Part shown: positions 16,423 through 20,142 of the stretch, in pieces
Layout: the number at the start of each line of letters is the position of its first letter
Position numbering within the stretch: the first letter of the stretch is position 1
Assembly (NCBI GenBank): GCA_001661515.1
Contig: LUVW01000024.1
Span: 180,078 to 200,219 of the forward strand
From: Capniomyces stellatus
Taxonomy: Eukaryota; Kickxellomycota; Harpellomycetes; Harpellales; Legeriomycetaceae
Length of the DNA stretch: 20,142 bases
Direction of reading: 5' to 3'
The notes under the pieces: model-generated
Told to the model about the DNA's origin: nothing
The model's input: the letters and a program-made list of their open reading frames with translations, nothing else
Databases searched by the model: none
Position numbers and translations under genes: made by a program

Positions 16423-18757
16423 ATGAATTTGTTGATAGCGATAGTATATTTACTAAATGTTGGGGTTGTTTTGAGTGGCAAAGCTAAGCGGAGGGAGGGT
16501 TTGGAGCGTGGGGAAGATGTGAAGGAAGAGAAATCCGATTGGCGGGACTCTGGTGAGGAGTATATGGTACGAGAATGGAGGGAGGGAGAGAAAAGAGAGT
16601 TTGGGAAAGACGAGAGTTTGGAAAGAGTTGGTGAGGAGGCAGGGCAGAAAGCTACAATAAGCGGGATTAAGTCAGGGTTGGATAAGTACGAGGCCGAGAG
16701 TATGTTTCTACAAAAGGTTGAGCCTCATAGCAGGACGGTAGATGAAAAGGGGGCGAAAAGAACAGAAACTGTAAGCGCAATAAAGACAAGCGGTAATGGG
16801 GATACAGAGCGCAAAGAGTCAGTTGGCGGAGAGAAGTCTGGAGCGGTGGACTCAAAGACGTTGGGGGATAAAAAGGGGGATAAAAAGGGGGATAAAAAGA
16901 TGGAGGATTACTTGGTTGTGGGGCTTCCAGGGGTGGCAGACGAAAGGTTGGACGACATAGTGAGCTATGCGGGGCCGATGAGTTTGGGGAATGCAACAGG
17001 GGAGATGTTTTTCTGGTTGGTGAAAAACAGCACAAACCACAGGAACAGAGATAAGCTGGTTCTTTGGCTGAATGGGGGGCCTGGGTGCACAAGTTTGGAT
17101 GGGATGTTTCTTGAAAATGGGCCGTTTGAGTTTGACAAGCTGGGAAACCTGAGAAAAAGAGAGCATGCGTATACGCAGCAGGTGGATGTTCTGTATATTG
17201 ACCAGCCTTTAGGAACGGGATTCAGCAAGGCAAAAGATTTGGACCTGGCCAAGACATACACTGATGCGAACGATAAACTGCTGATGTTTCTGGTGAAGTT
17301 TTACGAGACGTTTCCAGAGTACCGCGATAGGCAGCTGACAATCAGTGGGGAAAGCATGGCGGGAACGTACTTGCTTTTTCTGGCTCAAAGCCTGCTGGAT
17401 TATAAGGTTGAATATAAGGCAAGTTGTGTTTGAGTGAGTATTTTTGTTTAAATGTATATTGGATTGCTGGACAGTTGGCATAACAGTGAAGTGATGTACA
17501 ACGTATTAGATCAATCTTGAAGGCGTGATGATTGGCAATGGATGGATTGATCCTGAGAGGAATTACTTGTCGTACGTGCCTTTTATTGAAAAGTTTGGCT
17601 TGGTGACGGACACAACACTTAAAACAATGCAGAGCAGAACAGAAGAGTGTATTTCGGACTACAGAAATTCCAAGCAGGGCATCAAAAACGATCTTTGCGA
17701 GTCGATATTTTCGATTTTCCAAGAGGACAACAAGCTGGGCAGCGACTCGTGCTACAATTCGTACGACATGCGACTGGTAAGCAAAAAGCCGTACTGCGGG
17801 ATGGACTGGCCACCAGCAATAGAAAGAATGGGCGAGTACCTGAGGCGAAAAGACGTCCACAAGGCCCTTAATTTGCCACCCGACTCGGACTTCACCAGCT
17901 GGAAGGAGTGTAGCAACAATGTCTTTACCGCCCTGTCCAGCGATAACAGCTCACCAGCCATTGACCTCCTGGCCCGCGTGCTTAAGGAGCTGCCTGTGCT
18001 TTTGTTTGCTGGCGATCAGGACCTGGTGTGCAACACTTTAGGCCACGAGTGGACAATAGGAAACCTGACTTGGAACGGCCACACTGGGTTTAGCATCAAA
18101 GATTCTCCGCAATCCCTGCACCAGCTTTCACTCAAAAGCTACCCGTCCTGGAAAATAAACGGCCAGCCTGTTGGTTCCTACTACTCGGAACGCAATCTGA
18201 CTTATGCGGTTGTCAACAATGCAAGTCACATGACTGGTGTAGACAAACCGCTTGAAATGCTGGATCTGCTCACCCGTTTCTCCAACCTCGACAACTCAAA
18301 CATGCTACAGTACATTTCCAACCCCACTACAAATCGCTCCTCTGATTTTGTCCACTCCAACAAAAAACCTAACATCATCCCAACCGTTGCCCTTGTCCTC
18401 TTCTGTCTCCTTGTTCTGCTTCTGCTTGTTGGCTTTGCCCTCTTTAATAGCCGCGATAAAGTCTCAATGTTTCGCTACAAACAAAACTACATCTACAAAA
18501 AGTTTGATGCCTCCGAAGACCCCGACCTGTACGACCACTCGGACCTTGAGTTTGTTGAGCTGAACGACATGAGAAATTCCTCCTCCTTCAGCCATAATCC
18601 CCCCCGCTCCAAACTGCCAACCAAAACCTCCCCCACCCTAGCGTCCAGAATCGACATCCATTCTAACCCTATTCACTTTGATGATCCTTGCTATCTATCC
18701 GACGGCACCGCATCTAGCGCCAGTATCTCCAGCCGATCCTCCCTTGAACACTTTTAA
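16423..18757 (+). CDS. KEX1: Kex1-type serine carboxypeptidase, two exons
   Basis: Membrane serine carboxypeptidase (family S10) of the late Golgi that removes C-terminal Lys/Arg left after Kex2 cleavage of secreted precursors. Exons are 16423-17418 and 17510-18757, giving 747 aa (yeast Kex1 is 729 aa). The intron begins with GC (AAG|GCAAGT); splicing restores YKINLEGVMIGNGWIDP, a conserved S10 block. A signal peptide covers about 1-19. A charged region of about 140 residues (about 20-162) precedes the catalytic domain and ends in three Gly-Asp-Lys-Lys repeats. Catalytic landmarks are WLNGGPGCTSLDG, the nucleophile Ser311 in GESMAG (usual GESYAG), Asp503 in GDQD, and His572 in NASHM, a Kex1-like form. 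The conserved CxNxYD and CGMDWP elements are present. A transmembrane helix lies at about 621-648, followed by an acidic cytosolic tail of about 100 residues with YDHSDLEF. Identification is secure. Confidence 0.93.
16864..16899 (+). repeat. 12-bp in-frame tandem repeat in the Kex1 gene
   Basis: Three exact copies of GGGGATAAAAAG encode Gly-Asp-Lys-Lys three times, just before the catalytic domain. Confidence 0.95.
17419..17509 (+). other. GC-AG spliceosomal intron (91 nt) in the Kex1 gene
   Basis: The intron starts GCAAGT after AAG and ends TATTAG. Apart from the C it is a perfect U1-complementary donor, which is typical of GC-AG introns. It is phase 0. Without splicing the frame meets TGA after three more sense codons beyond GCA. 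The protein joint lies in a conserved S10 motif, which fixes the boundaries. Confidence 0.88.
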
Positions 18758-20142
18758 CCTCTACCATCTATATATCTATATATCTATACATCCATCCATT
18801 CATTCTTCCATTCACTTCACTCATTCACTTTACTTGTTCACTATTTCTTATCAATTGGAATATTAACTTTGCATGCTACATAAAGCTCTATTTCTCATTT
18901 CAACTTTTTTTTTTTTCCTTTTAACACTGATCACGTGTTGAGTCTACTTGCCAGAATGTTTTCTTTTTCTTCTAATTTTACTATCCATTAGAGTTTACAT
19001 TATAGAACAAGGTGCGGAACGGTACATGTGGTGCGGGTATCTCAACAACAACGACAACAAAAGTACAGGTTACTGCAAAACAAATAATCTGTTTTTTTTT
19101 TCAACCGCTACTCATTCGGTAAAAATACAATTCTTCTCATAATTACCACCTAGATATCCATACGTATATATTCTGCTGTTTCGCCAGTCTGTTCTATAAC
19201 ATCATTTTGTTTGACTCTTAAATTCTGCTACCAAATCGGGGTTTTTTTAATTGATGTTTATATCGCATTTTTTAAACTTAACTGAACAATTCAAAAAGCT
19301 GGAAACTAATATGCAAACCCAAATTCCCGAGTCGGGGGACATTATCTAAATCCACATATTTTTAATATTATAACGTTTTTCGCACAAGCCACACAATTAC
19401 CCCCCCCCCCTGTATCACTTTTTTTTTCTTTAATATTAAAACCAAAAAAAAGACTATTTAAAAAAACCCCCCCATTAGGTTTAGCCAAAATTAAAATTAA
19501 AATTAAAAACAAAACCAAAAAAAAACACTTGCAAATTGCAACAAACCCCAGGTTGCCTCCCACCCCCCCTTCTCTCCCCGCCCCTCCTTCCTCCTCTGAA
19601 AGAACAATCGCACTTGAAAATGCACAAATGTAGAAATATACCGCAATAATTGATTACTCTGAAATTTCAATTTACTCAAATATGAAGAATGGTCATTTTT
19701 TTTTCCCTTCAGCAACAAACAAAAAAAAGGAAGCGGAAATCATGTTATTTGATTGATTTTGGAATGATCATTTTCTACCTCAATCAATAGTATATACTTA
19801 AAATCTGACATAACACATTATTTCCTGTAACATTTGCGTTATGCTGCTTTGCTTTGGCACAAAGTTTCCTTTGAAAATTATCCCGTAGCCTTTACCTTGT
19901 GACGCATACACCAAGCCCAACTCGATATAATCAGTACATACAATTTCCTACCAGCCATCGTGATAGATAAAATCGCAGTTGCTACTGCAAAGCATTGTCT
20001 CCTTTTTTTTTTGTTTTATAATGCATGGGATCCTCACCTTTTAACCTCAACTGTTATATTTAAATTACAGGTTTTTTTTTTCTTCTTCCAATTTTGAGGC
20101 TAAAATTACTTTATATTGTGTTAGCGCCCCCCCCCCCCCCCT
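18758..20142. other. 3' flank of Kex1 and low-complexity end of window
   Basis: It contains TCTATATA and CATTC microsatellites (about 18768-18840), C homopolymers (about 19400-19410, 19466-19473, 19562-19568 and 20126-20141), an A/C-rich hexamer repeat (19486-19521) and many T runs. No long frame with a real ATG and a protein-like composition was seen. A 21-codon start (ATG at 19958, minus strand) followed by a GTAAAG donor might be a first exon, but nothing convincing follows it. Confidence 0.5.
19486..19521 (+). repeat. TAAAAT/CAAAAC hexamer run
   Basis: Hexamers CAAAAT, TAAAAT (twice), TAAAAA and CAAAAC in a row, related to the hexamer runs elsewhere in the window. Confidence 0.6.

Noticed and set aside
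16667..17860. Minus-strand frames of 90-172 codons opposite Kex1
   Set aside because: They are mirror images of the Kex1 coding sequence, with repeats such as FYPPFYPP that come from the Gly-Asp-Lys-Lys codons.
18948..19142. 64-codon plus-strand frame after Kex1
   Set aside because: It has no ATG at its start, is T-rich at both ends, and shows no domain or splice support.

Overview
The window looks like nuclear DNA of a filamentous, AT-rich fungus. Intergenic DNA is full of homopolymers and simple repeats. Coding regions are less AT-rich and carry short spliceosomal introns (about 90 to 175 nt, GT...AG, one GC...AG). The recognisable genes are a NADPH oxidase (Nox), a pheromone-processing carboxypeptidase (Kex1), a p24 cargo adaptor (Erv25 type) and an auxilin-like J-protein. 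Nox argues against a Saccharomyces-type yeast. An early-diverging filamentous fungus is possible, but the lineage is a guess. Both ends run into homopolymers (T at base 1, C at the end), as at contig ends.

Layout: 1-2801 has no firm gene, but holds a Lys/Pro-repeat exon candidate, a 16-bp tandem repeat and stop-free membrane-like segments. 2802-5154 (+) is a five-exon Nox gene. 5155-7031 is mostly empty. 7032-7487 (+) encodes a small secreted Cys-containing protein behind a TATA box. 8276-11274 (+) is a two-exon auxilin/Swa2 homologue with UBA, TPR and J domains. 11561-12229 (+) is an unrecognised protein with a mitochondrial-like N-terminus. It converges with the three-exon Erv25-type p24 gene (13694 down to 12726, - strand). 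13695-16422 is a long spacer with a 9-bp minisatellite. 16423-18757 (+) is a two-exon Kex1 gene. 18758-20142 is low-complexity sequence with no supported gene.

Three of the six genes act in the secretory pathway: p24 in ER-Golgi cargo selection, auxilin in clathrin uncoating, and Kex1 in late-Golgi processing. The secreted protein could be a client. As fungal genes are not in operons, I treat this adjacency as probably coincidental. The most interesting points are the divergent dehydrogenase half of the Nox protein, its 8-nt final exon, the GC-AG intron and the long charged pro-like region of Kex1, and a switch from G-rich to C-rich coding strand along both the auxilin and Kex1 genes. I found no convincing undescribed multi-gene system.
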